From: an uncultured Bacteroidota bacterium
Lineage (GTDB): Bacteria; Bacteroidota; Bacteroidia; Flavobacteriales; Flavobacteriaceae
Reading direction: 5' to 3'
Assembly (NCBI GenBank): GCA_902509805.1
Contig: CABWZL010000003.1
Span: 1 to 64,000, forward strand
Length of the DNA: 64,000 nt
Shown here: positions 28,152 to 38,453 of the stretch, piece after piece
How the letters are laid out: each line of letters opens with the position of its first letter
Numbering within the stretch: position 1 is the stretch's first letter
Notes under the pieces: model-generated
The model's database searches: none
What the model was told of the DNA's origin: nothing
What the model saw: only the letters and a program-made list of their open reading frames with translations
Position numbers and translations under genes: made by a program

Positions 28152-28799
28152 ATGAAACTAAAAGAAAAAGTTGATTTCTTAATTAATAAATTAGAAGAAA
28201 TTTACCCTACTCTTGAAATTCCACTTGATCATAAAGATCCATATACACTCCTAATTGCTGTATTAATGTCTGCTCAGAGCACTGATAAAAAAGTTAATCA
28301 GATTACCCCTATTCTATTTAAAAATGCAGATAACCCTTATGATATGATAAAGTTATCCATAGAGGAAATTAGAAGTATCATAAAACCTGTTGGATTATCT
28401 CCTACTAAATCTAAAGGAATATGGAATTTATCTAAAATTCTGATTGATAAATATGATGGAAAGGTACCAGAAGATATAAGTAAATTAGAAGAGCTTCCTT
28501 CTGTTGGTCATAAAACAGCTAGTGTTGTTGTTTCTCAGGCTTTTGGTCAACCGGCATTCCCTGTGGACACTCATATACATAGACTTATGTATAGGTGGGG
28601 ACTATCTACAGGAAAAAATGTACAAAAAACAGAGTTAGATGCTAAAAGATTATTCCCTAAATCTAAATGGAACAGTCTTCATCTAAGAATAATTTTTTAT
28701 GGAAGAGAATTCTGTCCAGCTCGTGGGTGGGATATTGATAATGACACTATAACAAAAACTATTGGTAGGAAGTCTATAATTAATAAACTTATTAAGTAA
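28152..28799 (+). CDS. nth: Endonuclease III-type DNA glycosylase without the iron-sulfur cluster
   Basis: A 215-residue HhH-GPD glycosylase: HhH motif LEELPSVGHKTASVV with the catalytic Lys, and PVDTHIHRLMYRWGLS with the catalytic Asp. It excises oxidised pyrimidines and nicks abasic sites. The C-terminal Cys-x6-Cys-x2-Cys-x5-Cys cluster of E. coli Nth is absent: the end reads YGREFCPARGW and then TIGRKSIIN, with a single Cys. The uvrA promoter box overlaps its stop codon. Confidence 0.9.
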   Translation: MKLKEKVDFLINKLEEIYPTLEIPLDHKDPYTLLIAVLMSAQSTDKKVNQITPILFKNADNPYDMIKLSIEEIRSIIKPVGLSPTKSKGIWNLSKILIDKYDGKVPEDISKLEELPSVGHKTASVVVSQAFGQPAFPVDTHIHRLMYRWGLSTGKNVQKTELDAKRLFPKSKWNSLHLRIIFYGREFCPARGWDIDNDTITKTIGRKSIINKLIK

Positions 28800-28820
28800 T
28801 TTTGCATTTTTAAAGCTTTA

Positions 28821-31601
28821 ATGAAAGACTTATCCAAAATTGACCCTAAACACAATATCATTATAAAAGGTGCGAAACTTCATAACCTTAAGAATATTGA
28901 TGTCGTTATTCCAAGGAATAAATTCACTGTCATAACAGGACTTTCAGGCTCTGGTAAATCATCACTTGCATATGACACTCTTTACGCTGAGGGTCAAAGA
29001 AGATATGTTGAAAGTCTTTCTTCCTATGCAAGGCAGTTTATGGGTAAACTAAATAAACCTAAAGTAGATTATATTAAGGGAATTTCCCCTGCTATAGCAG
29101 TTGAACAAAAAATAAACACATCAAATCCTAGATCAACAGTTGGAACTAAAACAGAAATATATGATTATTTAAAATTACTATTTGCGAGAATTGGTAAAAC
29201 ATATTCACCTAAATCAAATAAAATCGTAAGAAAAGATTCTACATCAGATGTTGTAGATTATATAGTAGATCAAAAAATAAAATCCAAACTCTTACTTTTA
29301 GCTACAGTTGAGTCATCTTCAAAAAAAGTATCACTAAACAAACTTGAAATCTTAAAAAAACAAGGTTTTGTTAGAATATTTAAGGATAATGAAGTCATAA
29401 ATATTAGTGATGTTGAAAATAAGGAAATAATCAATTTTAAACTTGTAGTAGACAGATTAGTAGTAAGTAATAATTCAGATTTTAAATCTAGAGTAGCTGA
29501 CTCTGTTGAATTATCTTTTTATGAAGGAAAAGGAATTTGCTCAGTATTTAATATTGAAACTAAAGAAGAGGTTTCATTTTCAAATAATTATGAAATGGAT
29601 GGGTTAAAATTTATTGAACCATCTGTGCATTTATTTAGTTTTAATAATCCTTTTGGAGCATGTAAAAATTGTGATGGATTTGGAGAAACTATTGGAATTG
29701 ACGAAGAACTAGTAATTCCTAATAAAGGTTTATCAGTCTATGATGATGCTATTGCTCCCTGGAGAGGAACTGGTTTGAGAAAGTATTACATGAAGCTAAT
29801 CGATAACGCTGAATTATTTGATTTCCCTTTATATAAACCATACAACCAACTCTCAAAAGAAGAAGTTAGAGTTCTGTGGGATGGTAATGAACATTTTGGT
29901 GGAATTAATAAATTCTTTAAATATTTAGAAAAGAAAAACTATAAAATTCAAAATAGAGTTTTGCTTTCTAGATATAGAGGTAAAACTTTATGTAATGACT
30001 GTAAAGGGAGTAGATTAAGACAAGAAGCTTATTTTGTAAAGATTGATGATAAAAATTTACCTGAGATTCTATCAATGCCTATTGATAAGCTTAGTAAATT
30101 CTTTCAGGAGATAAATCTTAATAAGACAGACAGGGATGTTTCAAGTAGAATTTTAAAAGAGGTTAAAAATAGAATAGACTATTTAATGAATGTTGGACTT
30201 AGCTATCTAACATTAAACAGAAAAGCAAATACTCTTTCAGGTGGAGAGACACAAAGAATTAATTTAGCTTCTTCTCTTGGTAGTAGCTTAGTTGGATCAA
30301 CTTATATTCTTGATGAACCATCCATTGGTTTACACTCTAGAGATAATGATAACTTAATAAAGATTTTAAAAAATCTGAAAGACATTGGTAATACTGTAAT
30401 TGTTGTAGAACATGATGAAGAAATTATACTTTCAGCTGATCATATTGTAGATATTGGACCGAAAGCAGGGACTTTAGGTGGTGAGGTTGTTGGAGAAGGT
30501 AGTGTAAAAGAGCTTTTAAAATCTGATACATTAACCTCTAAATATTTAAATAAAATTGAACGAATTGAATATCCAAGTTCAAGAAGAGAGTCCAGTTATT
30601 TTATAAATGTAAATGGTGCTAAAGAAAATAATTTACAAAATATTACTGTAAAGATTCCACTAGGATGCTTAACTATGATTACAGGTGTTTCGGGTAGTGG
30701 TAAATCAACATTAGTAAAAAAAATAATTTATCCTGCCCTATTAAACTACTTTAGAGACTACTCTCATAAACCTGGTAAATTCAACGATATATCTGGGAAT
30801 CTTAGTAAAATTAAATCTGTACAATTTATAGACCAGAACCCTATTGGTAGGTCATCTAGATCAAACCCTGTTACTTATCTTAAGGTTTATGATGATATTC
30901 GTAATCTTTATGCTAAAATACCCCAGTCTATTTCAAAAGGATTTAAATCTAAGTTCTTCTCATTCAACACTGATGGTGGAAGGTGTGATGAGTGTAAAGG
31001 TGAAGGAATAGTAAAAATTGAAATGCAATTTATGGCAGATGTTGAATTGGAATGTGATATCTGCAAGGGGAAGAGATTTAAAGATGAGATAACTGCTATA
31101 AAATATAATGGAGTAAGCATAGACATGTTACTTAAAATGACTGTAGATGATTCAATTCAATTTTTCAGAAAGTATAATCAATCAAAAATTGTAAGTAAAT
31201 TATTACCTCTTCAATCTGTTGGACTTGGTTATGTATCACTTGGCCAGTCATCTAATACATTATCAGGTGGAGAAGCTCAAAGAATTAAACTAGCATCATT
31301 TATAGGTAAAGGTGATCAAATCGAAAAGACATTTTTCATTTTTGATGAACCTACAACTGGACTTCACTTTCATGATGTTAGAAAGTTACTAAACACCTTT
31401 GACAAGCTTATAAGAATGGGTCATTCTATTCTTGTTATTGAACATAATTTAGACATGATATCCTGTGCAGATCATATTATTGATCTAGGTCCAGAAGGTG
31501 GGGATAAAGGCGGTGAAGTTGTTGCTGAGGGAAGCCCTGAGGAAATAATAAAAAATAAAAATTCATACACTGGGCAATACCTTAAGAGTAAAATTATTTA
31601 A
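28821..31601 (+). CDS. uvrA: Excinuclease ABC subunit A
   Basis: A 926-residue protein with two ABC ATPase halves: Walker [10 protein letters not shown] and GVSGSGKST, two LSGGE signatures, and zinc-finger CxxC pairs (CKNCDG/CNDCKG and [14 protein letters not shown]). The opening [16 protein letters not shown] is standard. It recognises bulky DNA damage and loads UvrB. A TAATTTTG box at 28797-28804, overlapping the nth stop, is the likely promoter. Its stop is adjacent to the stop of the convergent flippase. Confidence 0.97.
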   Translation: MKDLSKIDPKHNIIIKGAKLHNLKNIDVVIPRNKFTVITGLSGSGKSSLAYDTLYAEGQRRYVESLSSYARQFMGKLNKPKVDYIKGISPAIAVEQKINTSNPRSTVGTKTEIYDYLKLLFARIGKTYSPKSNKIVRKDSTSDVVDYIVDQKIKSKLLLLATVESSSKKVSLNKLEILKKQGFVRIFKDNEVINISDVENKEIINFKLVVDRLVVSNNSDFKSRVADSVELSFYEGKGICSVFNIETKEEVSFSNNYEMDGLKFIEPSVHLFSFNNPFGACKNCDGFGETIGIDEELVIPNKGLSVYDDAIAPWRGTGLRKYYMKLIDNAELFDFPLYKPYNQLSKEEVRVLWDGNEHFGGINKFFKYLEKKNYKIQNRVLLSRYRGKTLCNDCKGSRLRQEAYFVKIDDKNLPEILSMPIDKLSKFFQEINLNKTDRDVSSRILKEVKNRIDYLMNVGLSYLTLNRKANTLSGGETQRINLASSLGSSLVGSTYILDEPSIGLHSRDNDNLIKILKNLKDIGNTVIVVEHDEEIILSADHIVDIGPKAGTLGGEVVGEGSVKELLKSDTLTSKYLNKIERIEYPSSRRESSYFINVNGAKENNLQNITVKIPLGCLTMITGVSGSGKSTLVKKIIYPALLNYFRDYSHKPGKFNDISGNLSKIKSVQFIDQNPIGRSSRSNPVTYLKVYDDIRNLYAKIPQSISKGFKSKFFSFNTDGGRCDECKGEGIVKIEMQFMADVELECDICKGKRFKDEITAIKYNGVSIDMLLKMTVDDSIQFFRKYNQSKIVSKLLPLQSVGLGYVSLGQSSNTLSGGEAQRIKLASFIGKGDQIEKTFFIFDEPTTGLHFHDVRKLLNTFDKLIRMGHSILVIEHNLDMISCADHIIDLGPEGGDKGGEVVAEGSPEEIIKNKNSYTGQYLKSKII

Positions 31602-33062
31602 TTACCAGTTCTTATTGAATTTATCTATAAATATATTTACATCGTCACTTAATCTAAATATATAGGCTGAAAGTGTGTATAGTATTAGAATTAATGTTGA
31701 TTTTACTGCTATATTAATAACAGGCTGAAAATCTAATTGTAGGTTAGAGAATATGATATAAGCAATTCCACTAAGTACAATAATTTTAATTGTATCCTTA
31801 CTATAGGGATGTATATTAAATTTAGATTTTACTAGATAAATTTTTAATGAATTCATTATGGTTAAAACAATGAGAGTAGCATAAGCAGCACCAATAATAC
31901 CGTAATCTGTTATTAAATAAATATTTAAAACCACTGCCAATACAGATGAAAATAAAGAAAACCAAAATGTATAGTAATAGTATTTAGAATTTGAAATTAT
32001 ATTATTAATACATCCTATAGACATTGAGTAAAGTTTACCAAAAGAAACAATTATTACTATTGGAATTCCAATAGAGTATCCATCCTGGTTTAACATTTCG
32101 TAGAAGTCATCTAGATTAAGATTAATTAAAAGGAAAAATAAACTAGCAACTAGAACAAGATTAGTAGAGCTTTTTTTAAGAAGACTTTCTAATTTTTTAT
32201 AATGATTCTTATTTATGGCATTTGCTACTACTGGGCTTAAGATTTGAAACATTGCTCTTCCTGGAATCTCTATTACTGCAGCAATAAATACTGCAACAGA
32301 ATAATAAGCAACATTTTCAACTGTTAGTATAGAAGATAGCATTGATTTATCTATGTCTAGAATAATACTTGATGCTGCACCCGACAAGAAGATTAATAAA
32401 CAGTATTTAAAAATCTCTTTAAAATCCTTTTTAAAATTTAGGTTAAGCTTTGGTTTAATGATTATTAATGAATAGATAATGATAATTATTAGTCTTAAGT
32501 AATACCCATAGATTAGGAATAATACAAAGTTTTCAAAATCTAAAGTACCCATTGAATAAGAAATTAATAGAAAAGCTATTAGTAGTCTTGGATATAGCTC
32601 TTTTAAAAAATTACCAAAAACAGACTTAAACTTTACTCTTAACCATGAATAGAAGACTTCAAACAGTGATGTTGAAACTGCTATATAAAGAATAACATAG
32701 GCATATCTAGATAAACTTTGATCACTTTGAAAAAGATAAAGTCTAATCTGATCATAATAAGCAAAGAATATTGGGATAAATAACAATACTATTACTAGTG
32801 GAATTAGAATAGATAGAGTCAACAGACCATCTTTTTCATACTTCTTTGTGTATTTAGAATAGTATCTAATAACTGCATGTTGTGTTCCAAAAGAAATAAA
32901 AGGTTGAACTAAGTTAGAAATAGCTAATAGGGCTATAATTAAACCTTGAAGTTTACTCCCAAGAAAAGTAGGATATAAATAGAGTGTGTTTACAGCTCCA
33001 ATAAGAAAGGCTACCCCTATACTTATTAGATTTAAAAAAGACTGTCTAACGACTATACCCAT
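31602..33062 (-). CDS. Polysaccharide flippase family membrane protein
   Basis: A 486-residue integral membrane protein with about 12-14 hydrophobic helices, starting VVRQSFLNLISIGVAFLIGAVNTLYLYP. This fits the Wzx/MOP (oligosaccharide flippase) superfamily, which flips lipid-linked sugars across the inner membrane. It begins on the base after the YfhO-like gene stop, so the two are cotranscribed. The transported sugar is unknown. Confidence 0.85.
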   Translation of the reverse strand: MGIVVRQSFLNLISIGVAFLIGAVNTLYLYPTFLGSKLQGLIIALLAISNLVQPFISFGTQHAVIRYYSKYTKKYEKDGLLTLSILIPLVIVLLFIPIFFAYYDQIRLYLFQSDQSLSRYAYVILYIAVSTSLFEVFYSWLRVKFKSVFGNFLKELYPRLLIAFLLISYSMGTLDFENFVLFLIYGYYLRLIIIIIYSLIIIKPKLNLNFKKDFKEIFKYCLLIFLSGAASSIILDIDKSMLSSILTVENVAYYSVAVFIAAVIEIPGRAMFQILSPVVANAINKNHYKKLESLLKKSSTNLVLVASLFFLLINLNLDDFYEMLNQDGYSIGIPIVIIVSFGKLYSMSIGCINNIISNSKYYYYTFWFSLFSSVLAVVLNIYLITDYGIIGAAYATLIVLTIMNSLKIYLVKSKFNIHPYSKDTIKIIVLSGIAYIIFSNLQLDFQPVINIAVKSTLILILYTLSAYIFRLSDDVNIFIDKFNKNW

Positions 33063-35459
33063 TTATTTTTCCTTGTAAAGCATATATGCTATTAAACTAA
33101 AGGTAATTATAATTGTAATTATTCTAATGTTAATTCCAGTTTTTACAATTTTTGGGGAAAAATTGAATTCAATTATGTGTTTTCCTTTTGGAATCACCAT
33201 TCCCCTTAATAGATAGTTTATGTCAAAATAATTTGATTTCTCACCATCGATATAAACCTCCCAACCAGAAGGATAATAAATCTCAGAGAAAACAATTAAC
33301 TGTTCTGATAGAGAGTTATAATTATATATTAGATTAGATGATGAATTTTTAATTTTCTCAATTTTTATTAAATCTTTAGAATTAAAAGATTGAGGTAAAT
33401 CTTTAGGAATTGTATTCTCAAGTCCAAGAGCTACTTTGCTTATGTCAGTATCTTTTAATTTACTTAATAACTGATCGGGGCTATAAAAAACTAATAATGA
33501 GTCAACAGACCAAGCATTACCGAGGGCGTCAGGATTTTCATATAGCTGATCTTGATTCTGTTCATCTTTTCCAATCAAGTATTTAACATTTAATGAGTTA
33601 AATAACTTTTTATTATCATGAAAAGTTAGATAATCATAATACTCTTGAAATCGTCTAAGCTTAGCTGCATGATATCCATTTAGAGCATTATGGTAGTATG
33701 CAGAACTAGCATTAGATAATCCAGTAGATAAATTAAAAACTCTATAATCAAGAGTATCTGTGAGTATTTCATTATCAATCTCTGATAATTGATATGTGTT
33801 TATCGATTTATCAATAAATAGTTCTTTATCTATATATCTATTACTTACTGTAAAGAGATCTAAAAATACGATGATAGCGACGATAATAAAGGTAAAGTTC
33901 CTTCCAATTAATCTTGAAAATCTTAGAGTTATGAATATCATACCACCTATCAACAATGCACGTATAATATCCTTATTGAATATATTTTTTCTTTCTTCTA
34001 TGATTTGGTTAAATATTTCTTGACCATAGCCGTTTGAATAATAATCATCATATAGACCAGCAAAAGAAAGAGATCCACTCATTACAAAAAGTATTATTAG
34101 TGGAACTGAAAAAGTAGCTAGAGATCTTTTTATATTTTTTAAATCTGAATCTGCTAGAAATTTATTAAGCCCTATAACTGAAAGTAAAGGAACAGCAAAC
34201 TCTAGAATAACTTGAATTGATGATACAGCCCTAAATTTGTTGTAGAAAGGAACATAATCAATAAAGAAGTTTGTTAGTAACGGAAAGTTTTTTCCCCATG
34301 ATAACAGCAGTGACAATAAAAAAGATATTAATAACCACCATTTAAAAGGACCTTTAACTACAAACAATGATAAAATGAAAAGAAAAACAACGGATGCTCC
34401 GATGTATGCAGGAGCTTCTAAAATTGGTTGACTACCCCAATAAGTTGGAACTGACTTTATAAATGAGTCAGCTTGAGGTTTTGGTACATTATTTTCTATA
34501 AGAAATTCATATAGATTAGAATCTTCTCCTACGTCTTCTGATGATGCACCTCCTTGAACTCTTGGAGCTATAAGATTTAGACTTTCAAAGACTCCATAGC
34601 TGTATTGAGTAATATAATCATAATCAAGACCTGAAGAGATTTGTTTTTCTGTTCCATCAGGATTTAATTTTAATTCACTTTGAGATCTTGTTGAATATTT
34701 GGAATAATCATAAGTAGATAAAATATTAGGCGCATTTAATCCTAAGGATAAAATTCCAGCAAGTATAAATACTCCCATATACTTAAGAAAATCTTTAACA
34801 TCATTATTTCTATATGAATCAATCAGGTATACTATAAAATATATTCCCAGTAGAATCAACATATAATAAGTCATTTGATAATGATTGGCTCTTATTTGTA
34901 ATGAAATAGCTATAAGACTTACTAAAAAACCTGGAAGAAGTTTGTGTTGTTTTAAAAGAAATAAGCCTGCTACAACCAACGGTATATATGAAATAGCAAG
35001 AGCTTTTGTATTATGTCCAACCTGAAGTATTATTAGTAAGTATGTTGATAAAGCAAAAGCGATAGAACCTAAAACTGAAATTCTCCATGGAATTTTTAAT
35101 ACCATTAAAAGAATATACATAGTTAACAAATAAAGGAAGAGTGTGTGTGCTGGCCTAGGTATAAATCTAAACATCATATGAATCGGAGCTAATATATCAT
35201 AGGCAAACTTTGCTCCTAATTGAAATGTCGGCATACCACCAAAAGCGTTATCAATCCAGTATATTTCATCAGAAAAATTATCTCTATTATCTGAAATTTC
35301 TCTTGACATTCCCTCGTACTGATTTATGTCAGATTGATATAATTTTTTACCATCTAGCAAAGGACTATAAAAGATCAATGAAACAACTGCAAATCCAATT
35401 GCAGTGTAAAGATGTATTAGAGATTTTCTAATTGAAACTTTATTAATCGATATCCTCAT
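33063..35459 (-). CDS. YfhO-family membrane protein
   Basis: A 798-residue polytopic protein (about 12 helices across residues 18-560, and one at the extreme C-terminus) with a large soluble domain before the last helix. The motif FSDEIYWIDNAFGGMPTFQL near the N-terminus is typical of flavobacterial YfhO proteins, which resemble GT-C-type glycosyltransferases. It may modify envelope lipids or glycans. It overlaps the DUF4834 gene upstream by 17 bp and abuts the flippase gene downstream, a plausible three-gene envelope operon. Confidence 0.87.
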   Translation of the reverse strand: MRISINKVSIRKSLIHLYTAIGFAVVSLIFYSPLLDGKKLYQSDINQYEGMSREISDNRDNFSDEIYWIDNAFGGMPTFQLGAKFAYDILAPIHMMFRFIPRPAHTLFLYLLTMYILLMVLKIPWRISVLGSIAFALSTYLLIILQVGHNTKALAISYIPLVVAGLFLLKQHKLLPGFLVSLIAISLQIRANHYQMTYYMLILLGIYFIVYLIDSYRNNDVKDFLKYMGVFILAGILSLGLNAPNILSTYDYSKYSTRSQSELKLNPDGTEKQISSGLDYDYITQYSYGVFESLNLIAPRVQGGASSEDVGEDSNLYEFLIENNVPKPQADSFIKSVPTYWGSQPILEAPAYIGASVVFLFILSLFVVKGPFKWWLLISFLLSLLLSWGKNFPLLTNFFIDYVPFYNKFRAVSSIQVILEFAVPLLSVIGLNKFLADSDLKNIKRSLATFSVPLIILFVMSGSLSFAGLYDDYYSNGYGQEIFNQIIEERKNIFNKDIIRALLIGGMIFITLRFSRLIGRNFTFIIVAIIVFLDLFTVSNRYIDKELFIDKSINTYQLSEIDNEILTDTLDYRVFNLSTGLSNASSAYYHNALNGYHAAKLRRFQEYYDYLTFHDNKKLFNSLNVKYLIGKDEQNQDQLYENPDALGNAWSVDSLLVFYSPDQLLSKLKDTDISKVALGLENTIPKDLPQSFNSKDLIKIEKIKNSSSNLIYNYNSLSEQLIVFSEIYYPSGWEVYIDGEKSNYFDINYLLRGMVIPKGKHIIEFNFSPKIVKTGINIRIITIIITFSLIAYMLYKEK

Positions 35460-35637
35460 AGTCTATATATTCACCATATTTTTCATTGGTTTTTTCCTTC
35501 TTTTTTGTCGAGGATTTATCAAAATCTGACTTTTTCTTAGCAGTTTTAAAAATATCTGCAAAAATCATTCTGAGTACCGAAGGAATAAAATACCTGATAA
35601 AGAGATAAATAGCAAGAAATATTATTAAAACCTTCAT
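35443..35637 (-). CDS. DUF4834 family small membrane protein
   Basis: A 64-residue protein: one N-terminal membrane helix (KVLIIFLAIYLFIRYF) followed by a positively charged linker and an acidic tail ending YIDYEDID. The ATG at 35637 is used; a TTG 18 bp upstream is less likely. It is the first gene of the operon with the YfhO-like protein and the flippase. Function unknown. Confidence 0.8.
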   Translation of the reverse strand: MKVLIIFLAIYLFIRYFIPSVLRMIFADIFKTAKKKSDFDKSSTKKKEKTNEKYGEYIDYEDID

Positions 35638-35706
35638 AATTTGTGGCTTTACCAAATTTAGTGAAATCTTGAAAAATAACTATTTATTGGTAACTTGTAT
35701 TTTTAA

Positions 35707-36846
35707 ATGGAAATCAACTCAAATATTACCATAAAAGAAGTCAAAAATAGTGATGAATTAAAAGAATTTGTCATGTTTCCACATGATCTTTACAAAGACT
35801 CAAAGTATTGGGTCGCTCCTATTACAAAAGAAGAGTTAGAAGTTTTAGATAAAGAGATTAACCCCGTTTTTAATAATGCTATAGCTCATTATTTCCTAGC
35901 TTACATAGATGGGGAAATAGTTGGAAGAATCGCTGGTCTTATTAACTGGGTTGAAATTAATGATCTTAAAAAGAAAAAAGTAAGATTTGGTTGGTTTGAT
36001 TTTGTTGATAATAAGGAAGTCTCAAAAGCTCTTCTTGAAAAAGTAATAGAAATTGGAACTAAAAATAATCTAGAATTCATCGAAGGACCTGTTGGTTTCT
36101 CTAACATGGATAAAGCTGGAATGCTTATAAAAGGTTTTGAGAAAAAAAATACCATGATTACTCTTTATAATCATCCATACTATAAGGATCACATGATTGA
36201 ACATGGGTACAATAAGCTTGCAGAATGGGTTGAATATGAACTTAAGATTGAAAACTATGATGATGCGCCCGAAAAAATTAAGAAATTTTCAGACTTAATA
36301 TTAAAAAGATATAAGCTTAAGAAATTAAACTTTACTAAGACTGAACAAATAGTTCCCTATGTAGATCAAATGTTCTATTTACTTGGTAAAACCTACGATA
36401 AACTTCAAACATTTGTTCCAATACAAGAATATCAGATAGATCATTACAAGAACAGATTTTTAAAATACATTAACCCTGGCTTTATAAAATGTGTTACTGA
36501 TGAAAATGATGAGCTAGTAGCATTTGCAATTACAATGCCCTCTTTCTCTAATGCTTTAAAGAAAATAAATGGTAAAGTTGATTTCATTGGTAAGTTAAGG
36601 TTACTTCATGCAAAGAACTTCAATCACAAAGGGTCTCTTTATCTTATTGGGGTTAGACCTGATTTTCAAAATAAAGGGGTTATAGCTATTCTGTTTAATG
36701 AGCTTCAAAAGTTTTACAATAAGTTTGGAATAACAGAAGTTGAGACTAATCCTGAATTAATAGAAAATGCAGCTATTCAACAACTCTGGAAGAATTATGA
36801 GAACAATCAACATAAGAACAGAGCTACTTTTACTAAAGTGATTTAA
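35707..36846 (+). CDS. GNAT-like acyltransferase family protein
   Basis: A 379-residue protein. The N-terminal half has the conserved motifs FVMFPHDLYKDSKYWV, NPVFNNAIAHYFLAY and GPVGFSNMDKAGMLI; the C-terminal half has a GNAT-type acetyl-CoA pyrophosphate loop GVRPDFQNKGVIAILFNEL. Bacteroidota homologues carry various unsupported labels (for example GTP cyclohydrolase). The substrate is unknown. It ends in the mnmE start (TAATG), so the pair is cotranscribed. The TATTTTTA box is right next to the ATG. Confidence 0.78.
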   Translation: MEINSNITIKEVKNSDELKEFVMFPHDLYKDSKYWVAPITKEELEVLDKEINPVFNNAIAHYFLAYIDGEIVGRIAGLINWVEINDLKKKKVRFGWFDFVDNKEVSKALLEKVIEIGTKNNLEFIEGPVGFSNMDKAGMLIKGFEKKNTMITLYNHPYYKDHMIEHGYNKLAEWVEYELKIENYDDAPEKIKKFSDLILKRYKLKKLNFTKTEQIVPYVDQMFYLLGKTYDKLQTFVPIQEYQIDHYKNRFLKYINPGFIKCVTDENDELVAFAITMPSFSNALKKINGKVDFIGKLRLLHAKNFNHKGSLYLIGVRPDFQNKGVIAILFNELQKFYNKFGITEVETNPELIENAAIQQLWKNYENNQHKNRATFTKVI

Positions 36847-38246
36847 TGATGTACAATGAAGGGACTATTATAGCTCTATCATCTGCTCCAGGTTCTGGTG
36901 CAATTGCTATTATAAGATTATCTGGAGAAGACGCTCTTTCTAAAACAGATTTATTCTTTAAATCTAAATCAGGAAAAAAACTTTCTGAATCTAGTGGTTA
37001 CTCAATAAGTTATGGAGATTTAATAGAAAAAGATGAAGTCATTGATGAGGTGGTAGTTAGTGTTTATAAGGCACCCTACTCCTACACTGGTGAGAATGTA
37101 ATTGAAATTTCTTGTCATGGATCTAATTACATACAACAAAGAATACTCACTCTTTTTACAGATGCTGACGTAAGACTTGCATCTCCTGGAGAATTTACCC
37201 TAAGAGCATATTTAAATAATAAGAAAGATTTATCTCAAGCTGAAGCTGTTGGTGACTTAATTGCCTCAGAGTCAAAAGAGGAACATAGAGTAGCTATGGA
37301 ACAAATGAGAGGTGGATATTCAGATGAGATTGAAGTATTAAGGGAGAAACTTATTCATTTTAAGTCACTTATAGAGCTAGAACTTGATTTCTCTGAAGAA
37401 GATGTAGAGTTTGCAGATAGAAGTGATTTAAAAACACTCTTAAATGAATTAGAGAATAAACTATCAAGCTTAATTGACTCGTTTACCTATGGAAATGTTA
37501 TAAAAGAAGGAGTAACAGTAACAATTGCTGGAAAACCTAATGCAGGAAAATCATCCCTATTAAATGCTATAGTTAATGAGGATAAGGCAATAGTGTCAAA
37601 TATTCCAGGTACAACAAGGGATGCAATAGAAGATGTAACGAATATAAATGGTGTTAAATATAGATTTATTGATACTGCAGGTATTCGAGAAACAACAGAT
37701 GAGATAGAATCTATAGGTGTTGCTAGAGCAAAAAGTAAAATTGACTCCTCGAGGATACTAATTTATCTATTTGATAGGTCAGATATTACTGAAAATGAGC
37801 TAATTAATGAGGTAAAATCCTATTTAAGAGATGATCTTCAAGTATATTTAGTTGAAAACAAAATTGATTTATTAAATAATTCTAATACAGATACTTACAA
37901 AGACAAGATAAAGTCTTTAATTAATCAGGAAAATGTTACTTTTTATAGAATTTCAGCTCTAGATAGTGATTTAGTATCAGGATTAAAGGAATTGATCTCT
38001 AAGAATCTAAAACTATCATCTCAAAGCAATATAATTATCACAAATTCAAGGCATCTTGAAGCTTTAAATAATTCATTGAAAGCAATTGACTCTGTAAAGA
38101 AAGGGCTAAAAGAAGGATTATCAGGTGATTTACTTAGTATTGACCTTAATGATGCTGTTATAAACATCTCAATTATCACCGGAAAGATAGATATAGATCA
38201 AGATATCCTTGGATCGATATTCTCCAAGTTCTGTATTGGCAAATAA
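36846..38246 (+). CDS. mnmE: tRNA uridine-5-carboxymethylaminomethyl modification GTPase MnmE
   Basis: A 466-residue protein with the TrmE N-terminal tetrahydrofolate domain, a helical domain, and an inserted G domain (GKPNAGKSSLLNAI, DTAGIRE, ENKIDLL). It ends with the invariant FCIGK carrying the Cys needed for catalysis. With MnmG it modifies U34 of several tRNAs. Its last 18 bp are duplicated at 53161, which marks this gene end as the insertion site of the downstream island. An ATG three bases later is an alternative start. Confidence 0.97.
   Translation: MMYNEGTIIALSSAPGSGAIAIIRLSGEDALSKTDLFFKSKSGKKLSESSGYSISYGDLIEKDEVIDEVVVSVYKAPYSYTGENVIEISCHGSNYIQQRILTLFTDADVRLASPGEFTLRAYLNNKKDLSQAEAVGDLIASESKEEHRVAMEQMRGGYSDEIEVLREKLIHFKSLIELELDFSEEDVEFADRSDLKTLLNELENKLSSLIDSFTYGNVIKEGVTVTIAGKPNAGKSSLLNAIVNEDKAIVSNIPGTTRDAIEDVTNINGVKYRFIDTAGIRETTDEIESIGVARAKSKIDSSRILIYLFDRSDITENELINEVKSYLRDDLQVYLVENKIDLLNNSNTDTYKDKIKSLINQENVTFYRISALDSDLVSGLKELISKNLKLSSQSNIIITNSRHLEALNNSLKAIDSVKKGLKEGLSGDLLSIDLNDAVINISIITGKIDIDQDILGSIFSKFCIGK
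38229..38246 (+). repeat. attL candidate in the 3' end of mnmE
   Basis: These 18 bp (TTCTGTATTGGCAAATAA) encode the last five residues and stop of mnmE. They match the copy at 53161-53178 at 16 of 18 positions, with both differences synonymous (GGC/GGT, AAA/AAG). The bases before the two copies do not match. This is the pattern left by site-specific integration that rebuilds the gene end. Confidence 0.75.
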
Positions 38247-38348
38247 TTGTCTCTTCTAATTAGTATCTTATCTCTTATAAATAACGCTAAAGGGTCCTGT
38301 TTTCAGTACTTGCCAATGGTCGTTCTCTTGCAAGGAATTATAAGGTTT

Positions 38349-38398
38349 TCGACATTTGTAGTCGATAATAGTCGAAGACTATCGTAGAATGTAGTCGA
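38349..38398. repeat. TAGTCGA iterons and hairpin next to attL
   Basis: Three direct copies of TAGTCGA start at 38359, 38369 and 38392. They are mixed with two inverted repeats: TCGAC-N7-GTCGA (38349-38365) and a perfect ATAGTC-GAA-GACTAT hairpin (38368-38382). The cluster is about 100 bp from the attL candidate in a 207-bp non-coding strip. Such repeats could be arm-type binding sites for an integrase or directionality factor, or a terminator region for mnmE. Confidence 0.45.
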
Positions 38399-38453
38399 AG
38401 ATTTAAAATAACACAATGAACAATAATTTACATTATAACCGTGGATTTTTATT

